DNA from: Marispirochaeta sp964554875
GTDB lineage: Bacteria > Spirochaetota > Spirochaetia > JC444 > Marispirochaetaceae
Assembly: GCA_964554875.1 (NCBI GenBank)
Contig: CAZKQJ010000004.1
Span: 62,001-126,000, forward strand
Reading direction: 5' to 3'
DNA: 64,000 nucleotides
Shown: one piece after another, positions 26,145-34,600 of the stretch
Numbering within the stretch: the stretch's first letter is position 1
How the letters are laid out: each line of letters opens with the position of its first letter
The notes under the pieces: generated by a model
What the model was told of the DNA's origin: nothing
The model's input: the letters and a program-made list of their open reading frames with translations, nothing else
Databases searched by the model: none
Made by a program: the position numbers and the translations under genes

Positions 26145-26813
26145 TTATTTTGAAATATTCAATTCAATTATACGGCTTCGTGCCAGCTTTGTCCAATTGC
26201 TCTGAGGGTAAAGCTCAATAAGTGAGTTGTATGCTGACAGTGCTTGTTCAATAGATTTCTGCTCCTGTAAACGTCCGACAGAAAAAAGTGAACGGGGAGC
26301 CAGGGAGGATTCGGCATATTCGGCGGATATGCGTTGATAGTTCTCCACGGCTTTTTCGTTATTACCAAGCTCTTCAGCTGCCGCCGCCGCATTGTACAGA
26401 GCTACAGGGGCAAGATAACTTTTACTGTACATACCTGCAAGGGAGAGGTATTTATCCAGAGAATCTTCCCATTCCTCGTTGGCAAAATACAAGTCCCCCA
26501 TCATGAATAAACCCCTCTGATGCGCGTAGGTTCCGCTATACTCATTCTCAATTTCTTCAAACTTGTTCCGGATATCCTGAACGAAACCTTCACGTTCTTC
26601 TGTTGTTGCGTTGTTCCATTGAGAATAGAGTTCTTCAAACTCCAGCAGGTTTGCTGCTGCTTTTCTGTTCTTAGCAGAAGAAAGGCCGTTAACTATTCCC
26701 AGAACAATCAGAACAACAACAAGAACAGCCAGGATTGTTAGCAAGATCTTTTTACGCTTCTGTATCCATTGGGCAATTCTGGTCCCGAGATTCAGTTTTT
26801 CCTGATTTTCCAT
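26145..26813 (-). CDS. Membrane-anchored TPR protein (YfgM-like layout)
   Basis: 222 residues. A basic cytoplasmic N-terminus and one membrane helix (about residues 24-44) precede a periplasmic stretch of tetratricopeptide-like helices (GDLYFANEEWEDSLDKYLSLA, in part, and the ALYNAAAAAEELGNNEKAVENY region). The layout is like YfgM/Tol-associated TPR anchors. The start lies one base after the stop of the activator gene upstream, so the two are surely co-translated. The partner is unknown. Confidence 0.8.
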   Translation of the reverse strand: MENQEKLNLGTRIAQWIQKRKKILLTILAVLVVVLIVLGIVNGLSSAKNRKAAANLLEFEELYSQWNNATTEEREGFVQDIRNKFEEIENEYSGTYAHQRGLFMMGDLYFANEEWEDSLDKYLSLAGMYSKSYLAPVALYNAAAAAEELGNNEKAVENYQRISAEYAESSLAPRSLFSVGRLQEQKSIEQALSAYNSLIELYPQSNWTKLARSRIIELNISK

Positions 26814-26814
26814 T

Positions 26815-28341
26815 TCAGTACTCCTCGTTTTCGTTGGTCAAATTAATATTCAGCTCTTTTATGAGTCTTGATAAATATGTTCGTTGTATACCCAGTTCCC
26901 TGGCAGCGTGTTTCTGTACTCCCCTGTTTTTCTTAAGGGTATCCAGAACAAAATGACGTTTAAATAAATTGATTGCTTCTTTGAGGGTCCTGCCCTGATA
27001 CATGGACGAACTTTCCACGGAGTCCTGCATCAGCATCAGGTCCTCGGCCTGAAGAGTTTCGTTACCCGCCAGTACAACAGCACGTTCAATCACGTTTTGC
27101 AGTTCCCGGACGTTTCCCGGCCATTCGTAACGCATGAGTATATCCATGGCTTCCGGGGAAAAACCGCTTATTTTCTTGTTCATCTCTCCACTGTAGAGTT
27201 TCAGAAAGTATTCAGCGAGTAAAGGAACATCCTCCTGCCGATCCCTGAGGGGTGGAACTGCTATAGGCAGGACATTCAATCTGTAGTATAAATCCCTTCT
27301 GAAATTGTAATCCTCAATTGATTTTGTCAGATTTCTGTTGGTGGCAGCAATAATACGCACGTCTGAGCTCATCGGCTCGGATGACCCGACTCGTTCAAAT
27401 ACTCGGTTCTGAAGAACCCGAAGCAATTTGGCCTGGACATTCAGCGGGACCTCTCCTATCTCATCAAGAAAAATTGTACCGCCATCTGCAAGCTCAAAAC
27501 GTCCTCTCCTGTCCTGGGCCGCGTCGGTAAAGGCTCCCTTGACATGTCCGAACAGTTCGCTTTCTATGAGACTCTCAGGCAGAGCAGCACAGTTCACACG
27601 TATGAACGGGCCTTGTTTTCGGGGCGAATATGTATGAATCTGTTCTGCCACAAGTTCCTTTCCCACACCGCTCTCACCGGTTATCAGAACCGAACTGTCG
27701 GTAGCTGCAGCTTTACGTGCTATGGAAAGACAATTCCTTATTGCCTCACTTTTTCCGATAAAGGTGGAATACTGCCGTTCATCTATCTGTCCCCGCAACA
27801 GAGAGACCTCGTTCTGAACCTTCTGGAAACTGCGGGCGTTTACTATAGCCAGCGCTGCCTGGTTGGCGAAGACCTCAAGCCATTCAAGGTCCTCCTGCTC
27901 AAAGAGGGCTCCATTGGTCTTGTTGATTATTTCTATTACACCCACACACTGTTCTTTTATGCGCATGGGTACCGCCAATATCGATTTTGTAGAATACCCA
28001 ATCTGCTGGCTTATATCGGCAAAAAATCGACTGTCTGTTTCAACGTCGTTTACTATCAGACTGCGGTTATTCTGGGCCACCCACCCGGCTATGCCCTCAC
28101 CAATGTTCAGAGAAAACTGCTGCACATCCGGGCCCTTGGATCCAAGGGAAATCTCAAAGTAAAGTTTGTTGTTTTCAGAATTGAGCAGTAATAACGAAGA
28201 CGCCTCACCAGCGGTGAGGCGTGTCGCCGATTCAAGGATCCGCGTCAGCAATGCTTTTGGATCCGAATAATCGGAGTTTATGAGGGTGTTAATCTCAATT
28301 AGTGTTTCGAATTTACCAGCATCAATATTTTGGCTGAGCAT
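26815..28341 (-). CDS. GAF-domain sigma-54-type transcriptional activator
   Basis: 508 residues: a GAF sensor (about residues 15-170), a AAA+ domain (about 190-430) and a Fis-type helix-turn-helix at the C-terminus (ELGIQRTYLSRLIKEL). The AAA+ part has Walker A GESGVGKE, Walker B FLDEIGE, and the sigma-54 contact loop in the variant form GAFTDA rather than GAFTGA. Such proteins drive transcription from -24/-12 promoters in response to a ligand or redox cue bound by GAF. No ribosome site is obvious. It lies 12 bases downstream of rpsA on the same strand and starts a five-gene group with the TPR protein and the cyclase. Confidence 0.92.
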   Translation of the reverse strand: MLSQNIDAGKFETLIEINTLINSDYSDPKALLTRILESATRLTAGEASSLLLLNSENNKLYFEISLGSKGPDVQQFSLNIGEGIAGWVAQNNRSLIVNDVETDSRFFADISQQIGYSTKSILAVPMRIKEQCVGVIEIINKTNGALFEQEDLEWLEVFANQAALAIVNARSFQKVQNEVSLLRGQIDERQYSTFIGKSEAIRNCLSIARKAAATDSSVLITGESGVGKELVAEQIHTYSPRKQGPFIRVNCAALPESLIESELFGHVKGAFTDAAQDRRGRFELADGGTIFLDEIGEVPLNVQAKLLRVLQNRVFERVGSSEPMSSDVRIIAATNRNLTKSIEDYNFRRDLYYRLNVLPIAVPPLRDRQEDVPLLAEYFLKLYSGEMNKKISGFSPEAMDILMRYEWPGNVRELQNVIERAVVLAGNETLQAEDLMLMQDSVESSSMYQGRTLKEAINLFKRHFVLDTLKKNRGVQKHAARELGIQRTYLSRLIKELNINLTNENEEY

Positions 28342-28353
28342 ACCATAATTTAA

Positions 28354-30054
28354 CTAAGAATCTATGCCTTTGTCTTTCAGAAAATCACCAAGGGTAAAGG
28401 TCGATTCTTCCTCTTCATCATGAATGTACTTGGCCATGTCTTTCCGCTGCTGCTTCTTCTTGAGATCCCGGATGGAGAGTCCAAGCCGCTGGGTATTGGT
28501 GTTTATCTCTATTACGGCAGCGGTAACCGGTTCTCCTTCCTTGAAGACTGCGCCAAGATCTTCCACTGCTTCCTCTCCGGGGCCAAAACAGTGGGTCCTT
28601 GGAATAAGGCCTTCGATATCTCCCTGGACCCGTACAAAGACGCCAAAATCCGTTATACCGCTGACGGTTCCCTCAATTCTGCTTCCTTTGGGGAATGCGG
28701 ATTTCAATGCCTGCCAGGGATCATCAGAGAGCTGTTTGAGGCCAAGGCGGATTCTCCGGGCCTCCTTGTCCAGCTCAATTATGACAACCTCGAGCTTTTC
28801 TCCTTCCTTCAGCATTGCCGAAGGATGACGGATCTTTTTGGTCCAGGATAGATCATCGACATGCAGAAAGCCGTCAATACCTTCTTCGATTTCGAGGAAA
28901 GCACCGGCATTGGTAAGCTTTTTGACCTCCAGAGTCATGCGCCTGCCGACCGGATACTGTTCTTCAATTGAGTCCCAGGGATTCGGCAGGACCTGTTTGA
29001 GTCCCAGGGATACTCTGCCTGCTTCCAGGTCGTAATCGAGAATCTTTACCTCAACTTCGTCGCCTATGGCAAGCACCTCTTTCGGGTGTTTAATTCTTCT
29101 GACCCAAGAAAGCTCGGATACGTGGGCAAGCCCCTCAATACCGTCTTCGAGTTCGATGAAAGCACCAAAATCGGCGAGTTTCGTAACTTTTCCTTTTACA
29201 ACATCGTCCACATGATATTTGGACTCGAATACTGTCCAGGGGTCGGGGGTAAGATGCTTAAGGGAAAGATTGATCTTCTTCGAATCAGGATCGATCTTTA
29301 TAACCTTGACTCGTACTTGTTCGTCCTTCGAGACGTAATCTTTTGGGCGCGACGCGTGTCCCCAACTCATATCGTTGATGTGAAGGAGTCCGTCAAACCC
29401 GCCAAGATCGATGAAGGCGCCGAAGGAAGTAAAGGATTTAACCCTGCCTTCGACCTCATCACCCTCTTTAATGGTGTTGAAAAACTCTTCTCGTTGACTC
29501 TCTATTTCACGTTCCAGCCATGATCGGCGGGACAGTACTATTCTTGCCCTTTTTTCCTTTTGAAAACGTTCAATCAGGAATTTCGACTTTGTCCCGATAA
29601 AGGTTTCGGAATCTTCGACCCGTCGAACATCAGTCTGACTCATGGGGTTGAAAGCTGTGATTCCGTAACCGAGATCAACCTCGAAGCCGCCTTTTATAAC
29701 CTTGGAAAAGGTACCTTCCACAGGTTCCTGCTTCTCCGAGGCTTCTTTGAGGGTCCGCCAGAAAGAGATCATGTCGGCACGCTTTTTCGATACAACTACC
29801 TGCCCGCCTTTTCCCTCTTTACTGACAAGTACAACGGAAACGGTGTCTCCGATCGAGGGTTCCTTATCGAACTCTTCGGTGGGGATTTTTCCTTCTGATT
29901 TGTATCCTACATCGACAAATACTTGTTCCGGACCAACCTCGATCACCGTACCTTCAACAAGCTGGCCCTCTTCCAGTTCATCGAGGCTCTTGAGGTATTC
30001 TTCCTGGAGTTCGGATTGTATCATCTCTCCGTTGTTAGGCTCTCGATCACTCAT
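28354..30054 (-). CDS. rpsA: 30S ribosomal protein S1
   Basis: 566 residues with six S1 RNA-binding repeats. The first two (EGQLVEGTVIEVG and EPVEGTFSKVIKGG) are the divergent ribosome-anchoring ones; the later four carry the classic GAFIDLGGFDGLLH-type strand pattern with SW or LSW after it. S1 unfolds mRNA at the start of translation. It overlaps cmk by 8 bases, the frequent cmk-rpsA pairing. The C-terminus (GDFLKDKGIDS) is intact. Confidence 0.97.
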   Translation of the reverse strand: MSDREPNNGEMIQSELQEEYLKSLDELEEGQLVEGTVIEVGPEQVFVDVGYKSEGKIPTEEFDKEPSIGDTVSVVLVSKEGKGGQVVVSKKRADMISFWRTLKEASEKQEPVEGTFSKVIKGGFEVDLGYGITAFNPMSQTDVRRVEDSETFIGTKSKFLIERFQKEKRARIVLSRRSWLEREIESQREEFFNTIKEGDEVEGRVKSFTSFGAFIDLGGFDGLLHINDMSWGHASRPKDYVSKDEQVRVKVIKIDPDSKKINLSLKHLTPDPWTVFESKYHVDDVVKGKVTKLADFGAFIELEDGIEGLAHVSELSWVRRIKHPKEVLAIGDEVEVKILDYDLEAGRVSLGLKQVLPNPWDSIEEQYPVGRRMTLEVKKLTNAGAFLEIEEGIDGFLHVDDLSWTKKIRHPSAMLKEGEKLEVVIIELDKEARRIRLGLKQLSDDPWQALKSAFPKGSRIEGTVSGITDFGVFVRVQGDIEGLIPRTHCFGPGEEAVEDLGAVFKEGEPVTAAVIEINTNTQRLGLSIRDLKKKQQRKDMAKYIHDEEEESTFTLGDFLKDKGIDS

Positions 30055-30721
30055 GCTTCGACTCGGTCTCCTCGATATTTTTACGCGTTATCTCTTGAAT
30101 TTTCCGTACTACTTTGGCACAAACTTCTTCTATGGTCAAGCCCGAAGTGTCAACATAAAGGGCATCTTCAGCCCTGACAAGACGCCCCCACTCCTTGGAG
30201 CGGTCGATTTCATCCCTCTTCCGTATACCCTCGGCAATCTCTTCGAGGCTCAGTCCGCTTACTCCCTGATCAAAGCGCCGTTTTGCCCGTACCTCCGGGC
30301 TGGCATCGAGAAAAACTTTCAACTCCGCGTCGGGGAAAACCACGGTAGTTATATCCCTGCCTTCGACGATTATGTCACGTCGACTGGAAATATCCCTCAA
30401 GCGCTGGTTTACCCATTCACGGACCCCCCGAAAGGAGGATACCTGGGCCACATGGGCATCAACCTGATCGGTGTGGAGTTCTCTGCTTATGTTTTCTTTC
30501 GCCAGATAGATTTCACCGTCATGGTACTCGAAGGGCATTGAAGCTGCAAAGGATTCCACAGCCCTCTGTTTGTTCAGGTTGATGTTTTGTTTCAAGGCGC
30601 CATAGGTCACGGCCCGATAAAAATTCCCGGAATTCAGATAATGAAATCCCGTTATTCCGGCAAGCTCGGCAGAAATACTGCTCTTTCCTACTCCCGCCGG
30701 TCCGTCTATTGCTATGACCAT
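30047..30721 (-). CDS. cmk: Cytidylate kinase
   Basis: 224 residues. It phosphorylates CMP and dCMP. The P-loop IDGPAGVGKSS is at the N-terminus, the FLDASPEVRAKRR segment is the LID/ATP side, and GRDITTVVFPDA near residue 120 is the family signature. Its ATG overlaps the stop region of the upstream pseudouridine synthase by 10 bases and its 3' end overlaps rpsA by 8. Confidence 0.96.
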   Translation of the reverse strand: MVIAIDGPAGVGKSSISAELAGITGFHYLNSGNFYRAVTYGALKQNINLNKQRAVESFAASMPFEYHDGEIYLAKENISRELHTDQVDAHVAQVSSFRGVREWVNQRLRDISSRRDIIVEGRDITTVVFPDAELKVFLDASPEVRAKRRFDQGVSGLSLEEIAEGIRKRDEIDRSKEWGRLVRAEDALYVDTSGLTIEEVCAKVVRKIQEITRKNIEETESKHE

Positions 30722-31452
30722 AAAGCTCCCTCGTGCTTGTATCCCAGTCCCCGCAGATCCTTCTCTCCAAGAATACGATATTCCCCGGGAACCATGCCCT
30801 TAACCAGTACCGAGCCGATTCTTACGCGATGCAGCTTTTTGACCCGTATTTTGTTGTGATGGAAGAGACGTCGAATTTCGCGATTCTTGCCCTCTTTGAG
30901 AATAAGATAAGCCGCCTTCTCTCCCACAAGTCTGTATGAGCTTATGGAAAGCTCTTCGTCATCAATTGTTATACCCCGGACAAAGCTGTCGAGAAGTTCT
31001 TTGCTGATCGTCCTTGAGACCTCCACCAGGTACTCTTTCTCGATCCCGACGTCAGGGCTCGTTATAAAACGACTGAACTCCCCGTCATTGGTCAAAAACA
31101 TTAATCCCGAAGAAAGGTAATCAAGCCTGCCGACGTGAAAAAGCCGGAAGGGGAATTTCCCCTTAATGATATCCGCTACAGTCGTCCGTCCCTCAGGATC
31201 ATTCAGGGAAGAGACCACGAATTTCGGCTTATATAGTGCTACATAAACAAATCTGCGGTCAGGATAAATTCTCTTATGGTCAACCTGTACCGAATCGTTC
31301 ATGGAAACCTTCTCTCCCATGCGCGTTACTACCCGGCCGTTGACTCTTACCCGTCCCTGACGAATAAGCTCCTCGGAACCCCTTCGTGATGCGACACCCG
31401 AGCGTGCAAGAAAAACCTGCAGACGGATTTCGTTGTCCCTGTTATCTGCCAT
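30712..31452 (-). CDS. rRNA pseudouridine synthase (RluB/RsuA family)
   Basis: 246 residues. An N-terminal S4 RNA-binding domain (RLQVFLARSGVASRRGSEEL) is followed by the synthase core with the catalytic aspartate in GRLDYLSSGLMFLTNDG. The spacing fits RluB, which modifies 23S rRNA, though RsuA/RluE cannot be excluded. I use the ATG at 31452; a TTG three codons earlier is also open. It overlaps the end of scpB by 11 bases, and scpAB-rluB is a widespread order. Confidence 0.92.
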   Translation of the reverse strand: MADNRDNEIRLQVFLARSGVASRRGSEELIRQGRVRVNGRVVTRMGEKVSMNDSVQVDHKRIYPDRRFVYVALYKPKFVVSSLNDPEGRTTVADIIKGKFPFRLFHVGRLDYLSSGLMFLTNDGEFSRFITSPDVGIEKEYLVEVSRTISKELLDSFVRGITIDDEELSISSYRLVGEKAAYLILKEGKNREIRRLFHHNKIRVKKLHRVRIGSVLVKGMVPGEYRILGEKDLRGLGYKHEGALWS

Positions 31453-31984
31453 CCAGTTCAAACCTGTCCTGATTTAATTCATCGAGCTTAGGAAGATCGG
31501 CGATACTTCGCAGACGGAATACCTTAAGAAACTCCTTGGTAGTTCCGTACTGCACAGGCCTGCCTGGGGCCTCTTTTTTGCCTACTTCTTTAATAAGGTT
31601 TCTGCCTAACAGCAGTTTGATCATGCCGTCGGCACTTACCCCTCTGATACCCTCTATCTCCCCCCTGGTGATGGGCTGTGAATAGGCTATAATCGAGAGG
31701 GTCTCCATGGCCGCCCTGGAAAGTTTCGCATCGTTTTTCTTTCCATAACGTTCCTTGAGATCATCCCAGAGCTCCTCCTTGGGACTCAACAGGAATCCCC
31801 CGCCGATTTCCCGCAAATCCAGACCATGCCCCTTTTCGGCATAGTGCTCTTCCAGGAACTTCAGGGCACCCTCCACAATATCTTTATCCAGACGGCTTAT
31901 CTTGGCAATGCTTTTTACGTCTATTGGTTCGGATTCAAGAAATAATATGGCTTCGATTATTGCTGCTTCACGTTCCAGGGTCAT
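31442..31984 (-). CDS. scpB: Segregation and condensation protein B
   Basis: About 180 residues with two winged-helix domains. The protein begins MTLEREAAIIEAILFLESEP, matching the usual ScpB start, which favours the ATG at 31984; upstream ATGs at 32002 and 32047 are in frame but have poor ribosome sites. AGGAG and GGGAGGAG lie just before the chosen ATG. ScpB dimers bind ScpA and the SMC ATPase to compact and segregate the chromosome. It overlaps scpA by 17 bases. Confidence 0.93.
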   Translation of the reverse strand: MTLEREAAIIEAILFLESEPIDVKSIAKISRLDKDIVEGALKFLEEHYAEKGHGLDLREIGGGFLLSPKEELWDDLKERYGKKNDAKLSRAAMETLSIIAYSQPITRGEIEGIRGVSADGMIKLLLGRNLIKEVGKKEAPGRPVQYGTTKEFLKVFRLRSIADLPKLDELNQDRFELDGR

Positions 31985-32789
31985 CTCCTCCCTGCTCCTC
32001 ATAAATGTTTTCCGGCCCGTCGGAATATCCGTCATCCTTGTCGGCATCCGGGTGGCGGTACATACGTATATCCCCGAACATCCGGTTCTGATAGATGGAT
32101 ATGCGCTTCAGTTTAACCAGCTCAAGAACTGCGAGAAAGGCGCAGATTATCTCCATGATGGAGTTTTCCTTTATCACCAGATCGGTAAACAGGCAGTATT
32201 CCCGTTCCTCCAGAAGCTCGTTCACCAGGCTGATCTTTTCGTTTATGGAAACCTCTTCGTAGAGATTGAGAATACGTTCCGAAGAGATGTTTGAAATAAG
32301 GGATGAAAAGGTCTTCAGAAGCTCCCAGACATCTATTTTATCCCACAAATCGTCCTTGTCGTCAAAGGGGAGCACCCGCTGCTTTTTCTTCCGCTCGATA
32401 GCCCATTCACTTTCGCTCTCTTTGTCCATCATCAGTTCGGAAATCTTCTTGTATTTCTGGTACTCAATCAGACGTTCAACAAGCTCCTGCCTGGGGTCTT
32501 CAAGCTCATCGTCAAAATCGACCTCCACCGGAAGCAGCATACGTGATTTAATATACAGCAGGCTTGCCGCCATAACGTAGAACTCGGTTATGTTGTCAAG
32601 ATTGACCGCCTCGGCGATATTCAGATACTCCAGATACTGTTCGGTTATCTGCGCAATGGGGATGTCGTATATATTGATTTCCGATTTTTTTATCAGAAAA
32701 AGCAGAAGGTCCAGAGGGCCCTCAAACTGATTCAGCTTGAAACGGTAATTATCGTTACTGCTTTCGTTGGTTACCGTACTTGCTTCCAT
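31968..32789 (-). CDS. scpA: Segregation and condensation protein A
   Basis: 273 residues, the kleisin that bridges SMC heads. The N-terminal signature FEGPLDLLLFLIKKSEINIYD is split here as FEGPLDLLLFLI plus KSEINIYDIPI, followed by ITEQYLEYL. The C-terminal winged helix ends with an acidic, Asp/Gly-rich tail. The start lies inside the 3' end of folK (35-base overlap). Confidence 0.94.
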   Translation of the reverse strand: MEASTVTNESSNDNYRFKLNQFEGPLDLLLFLIKKSEINIYDIPIAQITEQYLEYLNIAEAVNLDNITEFYVMAASLLYIKSRMLLPVEVDFDDELEDPRQELVERLIEYQKYKKISELMMDKESESEWAIERKKKQRVLPFDDKDDLWDKIDVWELLKTFSSLISNISSERILNLYEEVSINEKISLVNELLEEREYCLFTDLVIKENSIMEIICAFLAVLELVKLKRISIYQNRMFGDIRMYRHPDADKDDGYSDGPENIYEEQGGDDPGT

Positions 32790-33345
32790 ACCCTTCCGCG
32801 CGATCCTCCCACGACAAGGTAGTACTATAGTGGTTCAGGGAAATGTAGTAAATACCCTGATCTTCGAGTTTCGCAGCATACTCTCCATAATAGATGCCGG
32901 TCGCCGGCTCCCGCACCAGGGGATCAAGTTCCAGCAGAGGGACAAGGACGAATTTGCGTTCCCTCATTCTGGGATGGGGAATTTCAAGCTCAGGCCCATA
33001 AATCCGCAAGTCCCCATACAGAAGTATATCAATATCCAGGGTTCTTGGTCCCTTTGGTCGATCAGGATCCCTCCGGCGCCCAGACTTTTCTTCCAGGATC
33101 TGTACGATCCGGAGAACCTCCAAGGCTTCTTTGTCCGTAACTCCGGAGAATACAGCGTTAAGAAAATCCGGCTGCTTTACATCATCCCGTGGTCGGGTCC
33201 TGTAAAAGGATGATACCCTGGGATCATCAAACATTGTGCTTAACTCGTCGACAGCCCTCCGAAGGATACCTGCGGAATCACCTGTATTCGAACCCAGGCC
33301 AAGATAGGCACGAAGCTTCCGCCCACTCCCAGGGTGTTCTGTCAA
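32755..33345 (-). CDS. folK: 2-amino-4-hydroxy-6-hydroxymethyldihydropteridine pyrophosphokinase
   Basis: 196 residues, the HPPK enzyme of folate synthesis. Family blocks: AYLGLGSNTGD at residues 13-23, the FYRTRP loop, FLNAVFSG, RPKGPRTLDIDILLYG (the metal- and ATP-binding centre) and IPHPRMRERKFVLVPL. The start is an unusual TTG at 33345 that overlaps the recA stop as TTGA, with GGAG five bases upstream; no in-frame ATG exists before the conserved block. The C-terminus is extended by about 35 residues. Confidence 0.93.
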   Translation of the reverse strand: MTEHPGSGRKLRAYLGLGSNTGDSAGILRRAVDELSTMFDDPRVSSFYRTRPRDDVKQPDFLNAVFSGVTDKEALEVLRIVQILEEKSGRRRDPDRPKGPRTLDIDILLYGDLRIYGPELEIPHPRMRERKFVLVPLLELDPLVREPATGIYYGEYAAKLEDQGIYYISLNHYSTTLSWEDRAEGYGSKYGNQRKQ

Positions 33346-34484
33346 AAGAGCTCCGACTTCGGGTCTTCAGCCGCCTGGGCGGATGATGAAGAAGCGGGTT
33401 TCGCAGTCTCTGCTTTCTTTTTTTCCTTGTCCTCTTTTTCTCCTGCCAAGGTGGGAAAAAGGAGGATTCTGAGCTTCTTTTCAATCTCTTCGGCTATGTC
33501 GGGGTTATTCTCCAGGAAGAGTTTAGCATTCTCCCTGCCCTGGCCTATCCGCTCTTCGCCGAAGGAGTACCAGCTTCCGCTCTTTTCTATGATTTCGAAT
33601 TTCAGGGCAGCATCCAGCAGGCTACCGGAGGAGGAGATACCCTTTCCGAACATGATTTCCAGTTCCACCTTGCGAAAAGGAGGGGCCACCTTGTTTTTTA
33701 CCACCTTTACGCGCACCCGGTTTCCTATGGCGTCATCAGTACCCTTGGCGATGGTTTCGATTTTTCTCACCTCCACCCGCACGGAGGAGTAGAACTTCAG
33801 GGCCTTTCCTCCCGTAGTGGTCTCGGGGTTTCCAAACATAACACCGATCTTCATGCGAATCTGGTTAATAAAGATCAGACAGGAGTGGGATTTGGCGATA
33901 GTGGCGGTAAGCTTGCGCAGGGCCTGGCTCATGAGCCTTGCCTGAAGACCCATGTGTGAGTCTCCCATATCCCCCTCTATCTCCGCCTGGGGAGTAAGAG
34001 CTGCCACGGAGTCTACAACGATAATATCCACTGCACCGGAGCGAACCAGGGATTCTGCAATCTCCAGAGCCTGTTCACCCGTATCCGGCTGGGATACCCA
34101 TAATTCATCAATGTTTACCCCAAGATTCCGGGCATAGCCGGGATCCAGGGCGTGTTCAGCGTCGATAAACGCGGCAATTCCACCTTTTTTCTGGGCCTCC
34201 GCTATTGCATGAAGCGCCAGGGTGGTTTTTCCCGAAGACTCGGGGCCGTAAATCTCGATTACCCTGCCTTTTGGATACCCCCCAACCCCCAGGGCCGCGT
34301 CCAGCAGAATGGACCCGGACGGTATGGATTCAATATGGAGGTCCTGACGTTCCTTCCCCAGCTGCATCAGTGACCCTTTTCCAAACTGCTTTTCTATCTG
34401 AAGCCTGGCGGCTTCCAGTGCCTTCTGCTTTTCTTCGCTATTTGTCGGGGCGGGTCGTGTTTCGGGCATGCTTTTTTTTGCCAT
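33342..34484 (-). CDS. recA: Recombinase RecA
   Basis: 380 residues. The DNA-dependent ATPase of homologous recombination and the SOS co-protease. Walker A is GPESSGKTTLA, Walker B lies in VDIIVVDSVAALTP, the L2 DNA-binding loop is FGNPETTTGGKAL, and the MAW-like catalytic region is intact. The C-terminal tail is unusually rich in Lys, Glu, Ala and Ser. ATG at 34484 follows AGGAGG by 6 bases; an upstream in-frame ATG at 34505 lacks one. A promoter-like pair is at 34550-34578. The stop overlaps folK. Confidence 0.97.
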   Translation of the reverse strand: MAKKSMPETRPAPTNSEEKQKALEAARLQIEKQFGKGSLMQLGKERQDLHIESIPSGSILLDAALGVGGYPKGRVIEIYGPESSGKTTLALHAIAEAQKKGGIAAFIDAEHALDPGYARNLGVNIDELWVSQPDTGEQALEIAESLVRSGAVDIIVVDSVAALTPQAEIEGDMGDSHMGLQARLMSQALRKLTATIAKSHSCLIFINQIRMKIGVMFGNPETTTGGKALKFYSSVRVEVRKIETIAKGTDDAIGNRVRVKVVKNKVAPPFRKVELEIMFGKGISSSGSLLDAALKFEIIEKSGSWYSFGEERIGQGRENAKLFLENNPDIAEEIEKKLRILLFPTLAGEKEDKEKKKAETAKPASSSSAQAAEDPKSELF

Positions 34485-34549
34485 TGCTGTCCTCCTGATA
34501 TGCACTTACAAAAGAAGAACCGGGGAAAGTCTCTTTTGATTTCAAGTAG

Positions 34550-34578
34550 ATACTATAGCCGCGCCAGATTGCAGTCAA
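34550..34578 (-). promoter_or_regulatory. Likely recA promoter
   Basis: Minus-strand -35 TTGACT (34578-34573), 17-base spacer, -10 TAGTAT (34555-34550), in the 116-base gap between dnaB and recA. I see no LexA box of the CTGT-N8-ACAG or GAAC-N4-GTTC type next to it. Confidence 0.6.
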
Positions 34579-34600
34579 GCAGCCATTTTCGTGCCCGGCA

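Noticed and set aside
34485..34600. LexA/SOS box upstream of recA
   Set aside because: Neither the enterobacterial nor the Bacillus-type consensus is present; a spirochaete-specific box cannot be excluded.
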